In this document: piece after piece, positions 1 through 8,424 of the stretch
Layout of the letters: the number at the start of each line of letters is the position of its first letter
Numbering within the stretch: position 1 is the stretch's first letter
Assembly (NCBI GenBank): GCA_002923395.1
Contig: BEIK01000005.1
Span: forward strand, 1 to 53,001
DNA: 53,001 nucleotides
Reading direction: 5' to 3'
DNA from: a bacterium HR34
Lineage (GTDB): Bacteria; Patescibacteriota; Minisyncoccia; Minisyncoccales; HRBIN34
Notes under the pieces: generated by a model
Database searches by the model: none
Seen by the model: the letters and a program-made list of their open reading frames with translations, nothing else
Told to the model about the DNA's origin: nothing
Made by a program: the position numbers and the translations under genes

Positions 1-97
1 TTTTCTCAACTTATTTTTCGCCGAAGGTTATATTGCGAAAATAAGGCCTCCAGATTTCTCTGCCTTTTTTACTTTGAACCAGAAATAGGATACTTTG
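1..97. other. window edge, no supported gene
   Basis: No complete gene is visible. Positions 71-83 (actttgaaccaga) repeat positions 92-104 (actttgagccaga) with one mismatch. The second copy covers the 3' end of tRNA-Thr, so this is a short imperfect duplication of the tRNA end. A short plus-strand frame closes with TAA near position 43 and may be the tail of a gene outside the window, but that cannot be shown. Confidence 0.3.
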
Positions 98-169
98 AGC
101 CAGAGGCGGGAATTGAACCCGCGACCTCCTCCTTACCATGGAGGCGTTCTACCACTGAACTACTCTGGC
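98..169 (-). tRNA. tRNA-Thr (anticodon GGU)
   Basis: On the minus strand the seven-base acceptor arms GCCAGAG and CTCTGGC pair. The anticodon stem CCTCC/GGAGG encloses the loop ATGGTAA with anticodon GGT, and the T arm GCGGG-TTCAATT-CCCGC is regular. The discriminator is T and no CCA follows, so the 3' CCA must be added enzymatically. The gene lies 5 nt downstream of the carbonic-anhydrase-like CDS and may be cut from the same transcript. Confidence 0.95.
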
Positions 170-174
170 AGTAG

Positions 175-933
175 TCAATCTTTCACTTTTATTACTTCTA
201 ACCTTATATTTTCACTATTTTTTGTTAAATTTTCAACTTCTTTTTCTATATTATCTTCGTCTTTTTCTAAAACCACAATATACAATGGATTTTCTTTGGT
301 AAACTTTTCTCCGAATCCGTGGTCAGAAAAAGCAATATTTATTGCTAGCTCTAAATCTTTTAATGCCTGTTCTTTGTTGAGTATGTTTCTTGATATTGTA
401 AAGCCTCTTGGGAATTTGCCCTTTTCCCAATTAAACCATAAATTAGTGTAATATATAAAAACAGCGTTGTGCAAATCTTTTTCTCTTTTCATCTCATTTA
501 ATCTTATGTGCCCTAAATATTCTAATCCAAGTTTTTCGGCCAATTCTTTTGCTTTTTGTGTCGCAATTTCATCTTGTTTGCCTTCTATATTATTATCTTT
601 CATCATTTTTGCAACTGCTCCGCACCCTTCATGCGAATAAACGCCTTTTATTTTAATTCCAGATTTTTTTAATTCTTGAATTTTATTTTTCAATTCTTCA
701 ATGTCTGTTTCTTCCAGTAAAACGCCAGATCCTGGCAGGTGTATCCCACCCCATGGTATTCCTTCGTCAATGCAAACTATTGAAAAATCTTTTATTAGTA
801 ACGCTTTATCTAAATTACAATTTTTTCGGAAATAGTTAACTACTCCTCCTTCTTTTTCTATGTCTTGATACAAACACTTAACTTCTCCCCATAACTTTTC
901 AAGTCTTTGTAGTTCTTTAAAACCTTCTTTCAT
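175..933 (-). CDS. beta-carbonic-anhydrase-like protein, active-site dyad lost
   Basis: The 252-residue protein carries the three zinc-ligand positions of beta-carbonic anhydrases: Cys54 in CIDEG, and His101 and Cys104 in YSHEGCGA. In the canonical family the first motif is C-x-D-x-R and the Asp/Arg pair gates the zinc site. Here Asp56 is kept but the Arg position is Gly58. The central part fits the fold (strand, zinc motif, helix, SHEGCGA turn), while the C-terminal 100 residues are not recognised. It is probably zinc-binding but not a standard CO2 hydratase. The gene ends in TGA five nt before tRNA-Thr. The gene upstream is 15 nt away, suggesting co-transcription. The family call rests on motifs only. 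Confidence 0.6.
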   Translation of the reverse strand: MKEGFKELQRLEKLWGEVKCLYQDIEKEGGVVNYFRKNCNLDKALLIKDFSIVCIDEGIPWGGIHLPGSGVLLEETDIEELKNKIQELKKSGIKIKGVYSHEGCGAVAKMMKDNNIEGKQDEIATQKAKELAEKLGLEYLGHIRLNEMKREKDLHNAVFIYYTNLWFNWEKGKFPRGFTISRNILNKEQALKDLELAINIAFSDHGFGEKFTKENPLYIVVLEKDEDNIEKEVENLTKNSENIRLEVIKVKD

Positions 934-948
934 AAAGATTAAATATTA

Positions 949-1380
949 TTAAAAAATTGAGGCATCTAATTTATTGTCATCACCTTTTCCTTTATTAACA
1001 TTACCCAACCTTTCAGACTCTTTCAATAAATTATTAAATAAATTTTCAAAACTTTTTTTCATTATCCTTATTGCCTTAGTAATACGGGAATCCTTTTCAT
1101 TAAAGCTATCTTCTAACTTCTTAAAGTTATGAGAGGAAAAGACATCGTATAGTCTATCATATATGTAATCTAACTTGTCATCTATTTGCTTATAAATTAT
1201 TTCTTTAACTTCTTTTAAAGCACTATCTAAATCTTCTATAAACTTTTTCTCTTCTTGTGAAAGTTCAAGATTTTTAGATCGCTCTTTTATAACCGTCAAC
1301 TGTGAGTCTATAATATTAAAGTCTTCTGGTAATTTATTTTCCGTATTTTTATTATGATTTTCTAGGTTATTCTCTTTCAT
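949..1380 (-). CDS. hypothetical charged helical protein
   Basis: This 143-residue protein is not recognised. It is rich in Lys, Glu, Asp and Asn, has no signal peptide or membrane segment, and its heptad-like spacing of Leu/Ile between about residues 25 and 120 suggests coiled coil. It lies 15 nt upstream of the carbonic-anhydrase-like gene and 22 nt downstream of the TSUP permease on the same strand, so the three are probably transcribed together. No start-deciding ribosome-binding site is present, as for other genes here. Confidence 0.55.
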   Translation of the reverse strand: MKENNLENHNKNTENKLPEDFNIIDSQLTVIKERSKNLELSQEEKKFIEDLDSALKEVKEIIYKQIDDKLDYIYDRLYDVFSSHNFKKLEDSFNEKDSRITKAIRIMKKSFENLFNNLLKESERLGNVNKGKGDDNKLDASIF

Positions 1381-1402
1381 ATTATTTCTTTAGTTAAATA
1401 CT

Positions 1403-2071
1403 TTATATTAACACATTTTGAAAAATAGACAAAACAGCAATTGCTATTACAATAACTCCCATTATTCTGCCGCTCCATTTGTTACCTTTTTTGATCATAA
1501 TTTTTGAACTTAATAATCCTCCAATTATAGTGTCTAACATAAAAGGCAAAGACATTTTGTAATTCATAACTCCCTTCGAACCGAAAATTATAACAACAAA
1601 TAAAATCTTGAAAACTCCGCTCAAAAACAAAAAGCCGTTTGTTTCTAACAAATTCTTATTTAAAAATTTTGAAACTATTAAAACATTTATTACTTTATTC
1701 CCAGCGCCCAAAATTCCAGAATATATTGATGATAAAAAATACAACAAACTGCCAAGCTGGATATTTTTCGGATTATAATTTTTAGGTTTTTCAAAATCTT
1801 TCTTGAAAAACGCAAAATAAAATCCTAAAATCAAAATTGCAAAATATATGAATATTTTTAATACGCTCTCTGGTATCTGTAAAACAATATACGCTCCTAA
1901 GATAGAACCCACAATTCCCCTTAAAACAAAAACTAATATTCTTTTTGATAGTTTAACTTTTTTGGCTTTATAAAAAGTATGAAATGCAGATATCAAATGC
2001 CCCAACTGCCCTATTTTAAAATTCGCTATTGCTTGCAAAGGCGAAAATCCAGCAAGCATAAAAATAGACAC
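1403..2071 (-). CDS. TauE/SafE (TSUP) family permease, N-terminus interrupted by UGA codons
   Basis: Residues 1-222 from the GTG at 2071 show several hydrophobic helices and the TSUP signature GFSPLQAIA followed by a second half containing SGILGAGN. TSUP proteins are anion or organosulfur exporters of about 250 residues. This frame lacks the first helix and the glycine-rich GGGG turn. The missing part is encoded just upstream in the same frame (up to about 2161), with two in-frame TGA codons, one of them exactly where the GGGG motif needs a glycine. No TAA, TAG or frameshift intervenes. Either the gene is freshly inactivated, or UGA is read as sense, or translation restarts at GTG and yields a truncated protein. 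The substrate cannot be predicted. Confidence 0.6.
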   Translation of the reverse strand: MSIFMLAGFSPLQAIANFKIGQLGHLISAFHTFYKAKKVKLSKRILVFVLRGIVGSILGAYIVLQIPESVLKIFIYFAILILGFYFAFFKKDFEKPKNYNPKNIQLGSLLYFLSSIYSGILGAGNKVINVLIVSKFLNKNLLETNGFLFLSGVFKILFVVIIFGSKGVMNYKMSLPFMLDTIIGGLLSSKIMIKKGNKWSGRIMGVIVIAIAVLSIFQNVLI

Positions 2072-2162
2072 GCTTATTAAAGCTCAACCGCCTCCTAAAA
2101 CAGAAATAAAACTTGTTCAACCATTTGATATTATAATAAAATAAATTAAAATAAAGTCAATT

Positions 2163-2467
2163 ATGGAAAAAAAGTGCTGTATATACCACACCCTGAGAAA
2201 AGGTTTATAGTTTCAGAAGACAAATATTCTTGAGAAAGAATCAAAGCGCTTGTAAAAATAAATGAGGAATTAAATAAAAAATTTCCTTTTACTGTTGCTT
2301 TTTCCTTTTTGGATCTTAACAAATTGAACGCATGTATTATTTTTACTATTAAAGATGAGTAAAAATTTCATTTTATCTTGCAAAAGGTTTCGAAAGAAGC
2401 CTTGAAATACTATAAAATTTAATCACCTCAAAGTTGGTATGACAAAGAAAACAAAAAGAAAAAATAA
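2163..2467 (+). pseudogene. decayed small gene (frameshift, TGA and two TAA)
   Basis: A reading frame from about 2174 encodes a coherent soluble protein (PEKRFIVSEDKYS, then ERIKALVKINEELNKKF, then VAFSFLDLNKLNA). It is broken by TGA at 2231, TAA at 2360 and TAA at 2420, and ends at TAA 2465. The natural ATG at 2163 is out of frame by one base across a run of seven A, and eight A would restore MEKK in frame. The same frame stays protein-like across each stop (VSKEALKYYK, then SPQSWYDKENKKKK), so it is a decayed gene of about 100 codons. Its family is not recognised. It converges on the copper ATPase gene. Confidence 0.6.
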
Positions 2468-2485
2468 ATTTTATATTTTAACAGA

Positions 2486-4558
2486 TTATAGTTTTTTGGT
2501 TCTTAAAAGTGCTGCGTTGAAAGCAACTATTATAGTGGAGGCAGACATTAAAAGAGCAGAGATCGCAGGGTCCAAAAATACCCCATTGTCAGCCAAAACA
2601 CCAGCTGCCGAAGGTATTGCAACAATATTATACCCTGCCGCCCAAAAAATGTTTTGAATCATTTTAGAATAAGTCATTTTTGAAAGTTTTATAATTTTTA
2701 CTATATCTCTTGGATCGTTTCTTACTAAAATTATATCGGCTGACTCCAAAGCAACATTTGTGCCAGCGCCAATTGCAATTCCAACATCTGCTTGAGTTAA
2801 GGCTGGGGCGTCGTTTACTCCGTCTCCAACCATCGCAACTTTTAACCCTTTTTGTTGCAGCATTTTTACTTTTTCTGATTTCTCGTGCGGCATTACTCTT
2901 GCAAAATACTCGTCAATTCCAAGTTCTTTTGCAACCCATTTGGCAACATCTTCTGAATCTCCTGTTATCATAGCGGTTTTAATTCCCATATTATGAATTT
3001 GCTTTATTGCTTCTTTTGCTTCTTCTCTAATTATATCCATTAAGGCTATTGCGCCTAATAAATTATTATTTTCTATGACAAAAATTATTGTTTTGCCCTG
3101 CGAAGATAGTTCTGAAATTATTTTTTTTATTTCTTGTGGTTTTTCTATTTTAAATTTTTCAAGTAGTACTTCACTGCCAACAAAAATTTCTTTTTCGTGA
3201 ACTTTACCCTTTACTCCTATTCCTGGCAATCTTTGAAAATCTTTGACATCGATTTTTTCCAATCCCCTATTTTGTGCCTCTTTAACAATTGCTTTTGCTA
3301 TTGGATGTTCTGATTTGTAATTTACAGAATACGCATATTGCAAAACTAAATTTTCTTCATCCGGCCTCACACTAATTATCTTATCAACGCCAAACTCGCC
3401 TTTTGTAAGAGTGCCTGTTTTATCAAATAAAATAATGTCTATTTTTCTAGCTAATTCTAATGCGCTTTTGCGTTTTATTAAAAATCCATTTTGAGCGGCT
3501 TTTGTTGTAGAAATAGCAGAAACCAAAGGAATAGCCAATCCTAAAGCATGAGGACAAGCAATAACTAATACTGCTACCATTCTTGTTATAGCAAAAGAGA
3601 GGTCAGCGATAATAGACCACACAATTAAAGATGCGGTTCCAACGATTACTGCTAAAACTGTGAGGAGAAAAGCGGCCTTGTCAGAGAGCATTTGCAACCT
3701 TGATTTTGACACTTGCGCTTCTGCTATAAGTCTCATTACCCCTGCTAAAAAAGTATTTTCGCCTATTTTTGTAACTTTTACTTTTAACGCTCCATCTCCG
3801 TTAATTGTGCCGGCTATCACTTCATCTCCTACTTTTTTTAAAACAGGTTTTGATTCTCCTGTAACTATTGATTCATTTATTTCTGACTCACCTTCTACAA
3901 CAACTCCGTCTGCTGGAATTTTACCTCCTGGCCTTACTAAAAATATATCCCCTACTTTTAGATCTTGCACTAAAACAATTTGCGTCTTTCCGTCTTTTAT
4001 CAGCTCTGCTTTATCTGGTAAAAGTTTTGATAATTCTTTTAATGCGCTTTGTGAATGGGACACAGCCTTCATTTCAATCCAATGACCTAAAAGCATAATG
4101 GTTATAAGCGTTGCAAGTTCCCAAAACAAAACTTTTTCCTGCCCCATCACTAAAGCATACACGCTATATACATACGCTGTTATTATCGCAAGAGAAATAA
4201 GAGTCATCATTCCAGGAGCTTTCGCCTTTATTTCCCTGAAAGCGGAACTCATAAAAACCCACCCTCCGTAGAAAAACACAATTGAAGCTAACAAAAATAT
4301 CAAATAATTAGAAAAAGGAAACGCTGGCGCTGTATAACCAATTAACTTTTGTGCAACGTCAGAATAAAAAACTATTGGAATAGAGAAAATTAAACTTACT
4401 AATAACCTCAATTTAAAAACATTTGTTTTACGGTCTTCGTGTTTGTTAAACTCTTTCGGTTTTTCTTTGCTTGGAACAAGCCTCATGCCGCACTCAGGAC
4501 AAATTCCCTCATCCTCTTTTTTTATATTTGGGTGCATCGGGCAAGTAAACATCGCCAT
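2486..4558 (-). CDS. copB: Copper-translocating P1B-type ATPase (CopB-like)
   Basis: This 690-residue P-type ATPase exports heavy metal ions at the cost of ATP. The N-terminus has a short cysteine-pair metal-binding domain (FTCPMHP at residues 5-11 and CPECGM at 20-25), followed by the transmembrane bundle. The actuator TGES lies at 233-236. The metal-channel motif is CPH (335-337), the phosphorylation site is DKTGT at Asp379, the SEHPIAKA nucleotide loop follows, and the hinge GDGVNDAPA lies near the end. CPH instead of CPC, together with this N-terminal domain, points to the CopB/P1B-3 class (copper or silver), not CopA. It stands alone, with 175 nt of noncoding DNA before tRNA-Tyr. No metalloregulator is visible nearby. 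Confidence 0.9.
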   Translation of the reverse strand: MAMFTCPMHPNIKKEDEGICPECGMRLVPSKEKPKEFNKHEDRKTNVFKLRLLVSLIFSIPIVFYSDVAQKLIGYTAPAFPFSNYLIFLLASIVFFYGGWVFMSSAFREIKAKAPGMMTLISLAIITAYVYSVYALVMGQEKVLFWELATLITIMLLGHWIEMKAVSHSQSALKELSKLLPDKAELIKDGKTQIVLVQDLKVGDIFLVRPGGKIPADGVVVEGESEINESIVTGESKPVLKKVGDEVIAGTINGDGALKVKVTKIGENTFLAGVMRLIAEAQVSKSRLQMLSDKAAFLLTVLAVIVGTASLIVWSIIADLSFAITRMVAVLVIACPHALGLAIPLVSAISTTKAAQNGFLIKRKSALELARKIDIILFDKTGTLTKGEFGVDKIISVRPDEENLVLQYAYSVNYKSEHPIAKAIVKEAQNRGLEKIDVKDFQRLPGIGVKGKVHEKEIFVGSEVLLEKFKIEKPQEIKKIISELSSQGKTIIFVIENNNLLGAIALMDIIREEAKEAIKQIHNMGIKTAMITGDSEDVAKWVAKELGIDEYFARVMPHEKSEKVKMLQQKGLKVAMVGDGVNDAPALTQADVGIAIGAGTNVALESADIILVRNDPRDIVKIIKLSKMTYSKMIQNIFWAAGYNIVAIPSAAGVLADNGVFLDPAISALLMSASTIIVAFNAALLRTKKL

Positions 4559-4733
4559 AGATTTTTTAAAATTAGTTTTTTAGTATTTAATATCCACGAT
4601 TTGATAAATTTATAACTGCGTATGAAGAGTTAACCTTGGCCATATAAAATTACTTTATATTATCATTTTACCGCTCTTTGTTAAAGACTGGATTAAAATT
4701 ATCTTTCACTAGCGCGTCTTCCTTTAAATATTG

Positions 4734-4817
4734 TGGGCGGGGAGGGATTCGAACCCCCGAAGGCATAAAGCCACGTGGTTTACAGCCACGCCCATTTGGC
4801 CGCTCTGGAACCCGCCC
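4734..4817 (-). tRNA. tRNA-Tyr (anticodon GUA)
   Basis: The acceptor arms GGGCGGG/CCCGCCC pair and the anticodon loop CTGTAAA gives GTA. A class II long variable arm follows, typical of bacterial tRNA-Tyr, and the T arm is GGGGG-TTCGAAT-CCCTC. The discriminator is A and no CCA is encoded. Confidence 0.95.
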
Positions 4818-4924
4818 AAATTAAAAATTAAATTTAAAAATTTATAAAAATAGTCTATCAAGAATAAAAATATTTTTCAACAGCGCCTACTTTCATTCCA
4901 TAGTGATAGTAATTCTGTTATTAT

Positions 4925-5641
4925 TTATTTCACAACCTTTCCTTTTTTTTGACGCCATTCGGCTATTTTTTTATGATCTCCTGTTAGCAAAACTTTTGGC
5001 ACTTCCCATTTCACTCCTTTCTTTGGTTCAAAAATAGACGGCCTTGTGTATTGCGGGTATTCTATAAAACCTTTATCTTCTGTAATTCTTTCATCTAATA
5101 ATTTTGGTTTGCCCAAAACTCCTGGAATTAACCTTGAAACAGCTTCTATTATCATCATTGCCGGCACTTCTCCACCCATTACTACAAAATCGCCAATAGA
5201 TATTTCCTCGTCTACTAAATATTTTATTCTTTCGTCAATTCCTTCATATCTTCCAGCTACCATTATTAACCTATTCAATTTAGAATATTCATATGCTTTT
5301 TTTTGATTAAATTTTTTCCCTCTTGGCCCAAGTAAAACTATTTTTGTGTTTTTTGATAGAACTTCTATTTTTTTTGTTGTTTTGGCTTTTTCTAAAACTT
5401 TAAATCTGCAAATTGATTTTAAGCAATTATAAAAAGGATCAATTTTTAAAACCATACCAATACCACCTCCATAAGGCCTATCATCAACTACTTTGTGTTT
5501 ATCAGTGATATAGTTTCTTACATCGTGAATATCTATTTTTAAAATACCTTTTTTAATTGCCTTGTTTATAATTGATTCATTTAAAAAGCAGTCGAATAAA
5601 CTTGGAAAGATTGTTAAAACATCAAATCTTATTTTTGGCAT
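4925..5641 (-). CDS. trmD: tRNA (guanine-N1-)-methyltransferase TrmD
   Basis: This 238-residue SPOUT methyltransferase makes m1G37 in tRNAs and prevents +1 frameshifting. Visible family motifs are FDVLTIFPSLF at the N-terminus, RPYGGGIGMV in the active-site region, the knot segments VAGRYEGIDERI and SIGDFVVMGGEVPA, and RLIPGVLGKP. The length is normal. It is the last gene of the rnc-rpsP-khpA-trmD block, an order common in bacteria (rpsP, KH protein, trmD). A perfect palindrome lies between it and khpA. Confidence 0.97.
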   Translation of the reverse strand: MPKIRFDVLTIFPSLFDCFLNESIINKAIKKGILKIDIHDVRNYITDKHKVVDDRPYGGGIGMVLKIDPFYNCLKSICRFKVLEKAKTTKKIEVLSKNTKIVLLGPRGKKFNQKKAYEYSKLNRLIMVAGRYEGIDERIKYLVDEEISIGDFVVMGGEVPAMMIIEAVSRLIPGVLGKPKLLDERITEDKGFIEYPQYTRPSIFEPKKGVKWEVPKVLLTGDHKKIAEWRQKKGKVVK

Positions 5642-5660
5642 ATTTTTAAGTTTTTATTAA

Positions 5661-5688
5661 AACATGCTACCTTTAAAGGTAGCATGTT
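5661..5688 (-). terminator. 14-bp perfect palindrome between khpA and trmD
   Basis: The arms aacatgctaccttt and aaaggtagcatgtt are perfectly complementary. On the minus strand they are followed by TTTTAATAAAAA. It could be a terminator or attenuator that lowers trmD transcription relative to rpsP and khpA, or an RNA-processing hairpin. The U-tract is short, so termination is probably partial. Confidence 0.55.
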
Positions 5689-5723
5689 AAATTTTACAAA
5701 ACTTACAAGTTCAATACAATAAT

Positions 5724-6065
5724 TTATATTTTCAAGTTAGACAAATCATCAAAATTCACTGTGTTATCATTTGAAGTTTCTTGCTGGCCTTCACTTGCTT
5801 TATTTTCTGACCTACTTGATCCTTCAGGTTCAACAACACTTAAACTTACTCTTTGTTTGTTTTTGAAGCCAATCATCCTGAGAATTGTTTTTATACCCCT
5901 TACTGTGCTACCTTTTCTTCCTATAACTATTTTCATATCATCTGGATGAACTTTAAGTTTCAACAATACTCCTCTATCGTCTACAGTTCTTTCTATTTGT
6001 ACATCTTCAGGATGATTTACCAAATTTTTAACTATGTACTCAAGAAATTCCCGATCTTTTTCCAT
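5724..6065 (-). CDS. khpA: KH-domain RNA-binding protein KhpA
   Basis: This 113-residue protein consists of one KH domain of the KhpA/YlqC type with the RNA-binding GxxG loop GRKG at about residues 49-52 (VIGRKGSTVRGIKTIL), followed by an acidic, Ser/Asn-rich tail of about 30 residues. KhpA binds RNA and in Firmicutes works with KhpB in cell-wall and division control. Its position between rpsP and trmD is the conserved bacterial arrangement. The disordered tail is longer than usual. Confidence 0.92.
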   Translation of the reverse strand: MEKDREFLEYIVKNLVNHPEDVQIERTVDDRGVLLKLKVHPDDMKIVIGRKGSTVRGIKTILRMIGFKNKQRVSLSVVEPEGSSRSENKASEGQQETSNDNTVNFDDLSNLKI

Positions 6066-6126
6066 ATTATTTTAATTAAAATCACTTTTTTATCTTGCCG
6101 ACCTTTGAATTGTTATTTTAACTATC

Positions 6127-6528
6127 TTATGCTGTTTGGGTATTTTGTTGGCTTTCTTTATTTTCTTGTGCTTTATTCTCCTGCGCCTGCACCTGATTTT
6201 GTCCCTGTGTTTTTACTTCTTGCTGCCCCTGTTTTTGCGCTTGTTCTCCTTCTTTAACTTTTTTCTTTTTGTGTTTGTGTATCTTCTTACCTTTTATTAT
6301 CCCTAATTTAACAAACAAATTATAACAAGTTGCTGATGGTTGAACCCCTTTTTTAATCCAATCTAAAACTCTTTCTTTATCAACATTAACATCTTTTTTG
6401 ATTGGATCATAATAGCCAACCTCATCTACTGCTACACCCTTTTTAGGATGTTTCCTTTTATCAACTACTATTATTCTAAAAAATGGCCTATTTTTTCTTC
6501 CCAATCTTCTTAATTTTAATGTAAGCAT
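6127..6528 (-). CDS. rpsP: 30S ribosomal protein bS16
   Basis: The 133-residue protein starts with the typical bS16 sequence (MLTLKLRRLGRKNRPFFRI) and includes the GYYDP turn. The conserved core is about 80 residues. The rest is a Lys-rich stretch followed by a Gln/Glu/Asn-rich low-complexity extension that is absent in most bacteria and probably disordered on the ribosome surface. It sits 4 nt downstream of rnc. Confidence 0.97.
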   Translation of the reverse strand: MLTLKLRRLGRKNRPFFRIIVVDKRKHPKKGVAVDEVGYYDPIKKDVNVDKERVLDWIKKGVQPSATCYNLFVKLGIIKGKKIHKHKKKKVKEGEQAQKQGQQEVKTQGQNQVQAQENKAQENKESQQNTQTA

Positions 6529-6532
6529 ATTT

Positions 6533-7258
6533 TTATAATTTATTATTACTTAATAAATTATTATAATTTTCTAATGCTTTTCTTGCTGCTTCTAATTCTG
6601 CCTCTTGTTTTGATGTTCCTTCGCCCTTACTTATTAATCTATCATTTATATAAACTCCTGCAACAAAATGTTTATCATGATCAGGGCCCCATTCTTCTAA
6701 TATTTTATAAGAAGGAGTTATTGAAAATCTTTCCTGCACTAACTCTTGCAGCAATGATTTTGGATCCTTGTAAAGTTTTTTTTCTATAATATCATCTATC
6801 TTAACTAATAAATTCCTTTTTGTAAAGTCTTTTACTTTATCAGGTCCTTTTTCAAGATATAAAGCGCCTAAAAACGCCTCAAATGTATCTGCCATTATTG
6901 ATTTTTTTGCTTTTTCAGATTGCCTTTCTCTTTCTCCTTTTGAAAGCAAAATTAATTTTCCAAAACCAAGTTTTTCGGCTGTATTATAAAGACTTTCTGT
7001 GTTAACCAACGCAGCTCTTAAACTCGTGAGTTCTCCCTCTTTCTTATCTGGGAATTTAGAGAAAAGAAATTCTGTAACCACGAATTCTAAAATTGCATCA
7101 CCTAAAAATTCCAATCTTTCATTGCTTGAAATTGGAAAATCCTTATTCTCATTTATAAAAGATCTATGAACAAAAGCCTCAACTAGTAAATTTTTGTTTT
7201 CAAATTTTTCTCCAATGGTTTTTTCTATTTTCTCTGCAAACTCTTCTATATTAAACAT
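6533..7258 (-). CDS. rnc: Ribonuclease III
   Basis: This 241-residue endonuclease cleaves double-stranded RNA and matures rRNA precursors. The signature [16 protein letters not shown] carries the catalytic Glu/Asp residues. A second acidic site is [14 protein letters not shown], and a C-terminal double-strand-RNA-binding domain ends in [15 protein letters not shown]. It overlaps the end of nusB by 8 nt and is followed by rpsP. A likely substrate is the long leader/trailer stem around the 16S gene in this window. Confidence 0.97.
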   Translation of the reverse strand: MFNIEEFAEKIEKTIGEKFENKNLLVEAFVHRSFINENKDFPISSNERLEFLGDAILEFVVTEFLFSKFPDKKEGELTSLRAALVNTESLYNTAEKLGFGKLILLSKGERERQSEKAKKSIMADTFEAFLGALYLEKGPDKVKDFTKRNLLVKIDDIIEKKLYKDPKSLLQELVQERFSITPSYKILEEWGPDHDKHFVAGVYINDRLISKGEGTSKQEAELEAARKALENYNNLLSNNKL

Positions 7259-7718
7259 TTTTCACTTTATTGTTTTTTAAATAATCAAAAATTGTTCCCA
7301 AGACACCATTTATAAATTTTGTTGATTCTTCTTCACAAAATAACTTTGATACCTCAATTGCTTCATTTATGGCAACTTTTTCCGGCACCTGTTTTTTGTA
7401 TTCATCGTTTTCTTTTGCTTTTAGAAGTTCGGCGGTACAAATTCTTAATATGTTTTTTTCTATAATCCCTATTTGCTCAAAATTATATTCTTTGGAATTT
7501 ATTTTAATTATTTCGTCTATATCTTTTAAATTTTCTAAAATAAAGGATAAAAGATTTTTGGCAAAATTATAATCATCTTCTGTGAGTTTTATTCTTTCTT
7601 CATTTTTAAAATAATCAAAATTTCTGCCTAAAAAAACAAAAACATCGCCCTCTTTTTCTTTCAACTCCCATTCATAAAGGGCTTTTAATATAATAGATCT
7701 TGCAAAAGTTCGTGGCAT
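7251..7718 (-). CDS. nusB: Transcription antitermination factor NusB
   Basis: This 155-residue all-helical protein has the NusB features: an N-terminal arginine-rich start with [13 protein letters not shown], and the C-terminal signature [17 protein letters not shown] followed by [14 protein letters not shown]. With NusE and boxA RNA it supports rRNA antitermination. It lies 5 nt after rpmF and overlaps rnc, so rpmF-nusB-rnc-rpsP form one transcription unit for ribosome production. Confidence 0.95.
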   Translation of the reverse strand: MPRTFARSIILKALYEWELKEKEGDVFVFLGRNFDYFKNEERIKLTEDDYNFAKNLLSFILENLKDIDEIIKINSKEYNFEQIGIIEKNILRICTAELLKAKENDEYKKQVPEKVAINEAIEVSKLFCEEESTKFINGVLGTIFDYLKNNKVKNV

Positions 7719-7723
7719 AAAAA

Positions 7724-7960
7724 TTACTGCTTAAGTTCTTCTCTTTCTTTTTTCTTCTTTTCTTCTTTCTTTTGAATTTTTTCTAAAACATTAATAAACT
7801 CAATTCCTTTGTAATATCCACAATAAGGGCACACTTTATGAGGTAAAATTTTCTTTAAGCAGTGGGGACAAGAAATTAAATTTGGCTGTTTTATAAAAAT
7901 ATGCATTCGCCTGTTGTTTCTTTTTCCTTTTGTTGTATGTTTTTTTGGTACTGCTGCCAT
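7724..7960 (-). CDS. rpmF: 50S ribosomal protein bL32
   Basis: The 78-residue protein has the family N-terminus ([17 protein letters not shown]) and two zinc-binding CxxC pairs, CPHC and CPYC, so it is the zinc-containing form. A Lys/Glu-rich tail extends it by about 20 residues beyond the usual length. It is the first gene of the rpmF-nusB-rnc-rpsP run. Confidence 0.95.
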   Translation of the reverse strand: MAAVPKKHTTKGKRNNRRMHIFIKQPNLISCPHCLKKILPHKVCPYCGYYKGIEFINVLEKIQKKEEKKKKEREELKQ

Positions 7961-8017
7961 TTTTATTTTCTAAGTAATTTTAAGTAATTTATTAATATAA
8001 ACAATCTAACAAAATTG

Positions 8018-8419
8018 TCAATTATTTTCAAAAGCCTGACTATAATCTTCTAAAAATAAAACATTTTCGTCGTTTTCGTAATATTTTACCACTCTTCCAA
8101 GAAAAATGCATTTTACTCCAAACTCAGGCACTCCCTCTGAGTCAGCCATTCCATCTCCAACCATTATAATTTTTCGAGGTTTTTAAATGTTATATTTTGC
8201 AAAACTTCAGTGTACGGTTTTACTTTCCAACATCAAAACTTGTTATTATATAGTCTATTAAGCTATCACAATTTTCGCTAAAAATCTTTTCTAGACATTT
8301 AATCAAGGTTTCCTAAAATCAACTGCCACAACTTTAGCGCCTTTTATAAATTCTTTGAGTTTTTCAGAAGGTTCAAGTTTATTTTCTTTCTCAAAATTTT
8401 TTGGTTCGTGCTAACTCAT
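8018..8419 (-). pseudogene. HAD-superfamily hydrolase pseudogene
   Basis: Fragments in several minus-strand frames spell a HAD phosphatase: an N-terminal piece ending GAKVVAVDF, then TLIKCLEKIFSENCDSLIDY, then SFDVGK and KPYTEVLQNITF. The motif IV region VGDGMADSEGVPEFG is followed by VKCIFLGRVVKYY. A TAG sits at the third codon, and at least three single-base shifts separate the pieces. Two of these are in A-runs where one added A would restore frame. A functional product is not possible without multiple corrections. Intact housekeeping genes flank it (rpmF, rnhB). Confidence 0.75.
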
Positions 8420-8424
8420 AATTT

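Noticed and set aside
71-104. Direct repeat at the tRNA-Thr 3' end as an integration (att) site
   Set aside because: Only 12 of 13 bases match, the copies are 21 nt apart with no mobile genes between, and no integrase is present.
2439-2657. 72-codon plus-strand ORF at the end of the copper ATPase gene
   Set aside because: Most of it is antisense to the conserved C-terminus of the ATPase. The first part belongs to the tail of the decayed gene in another frame.
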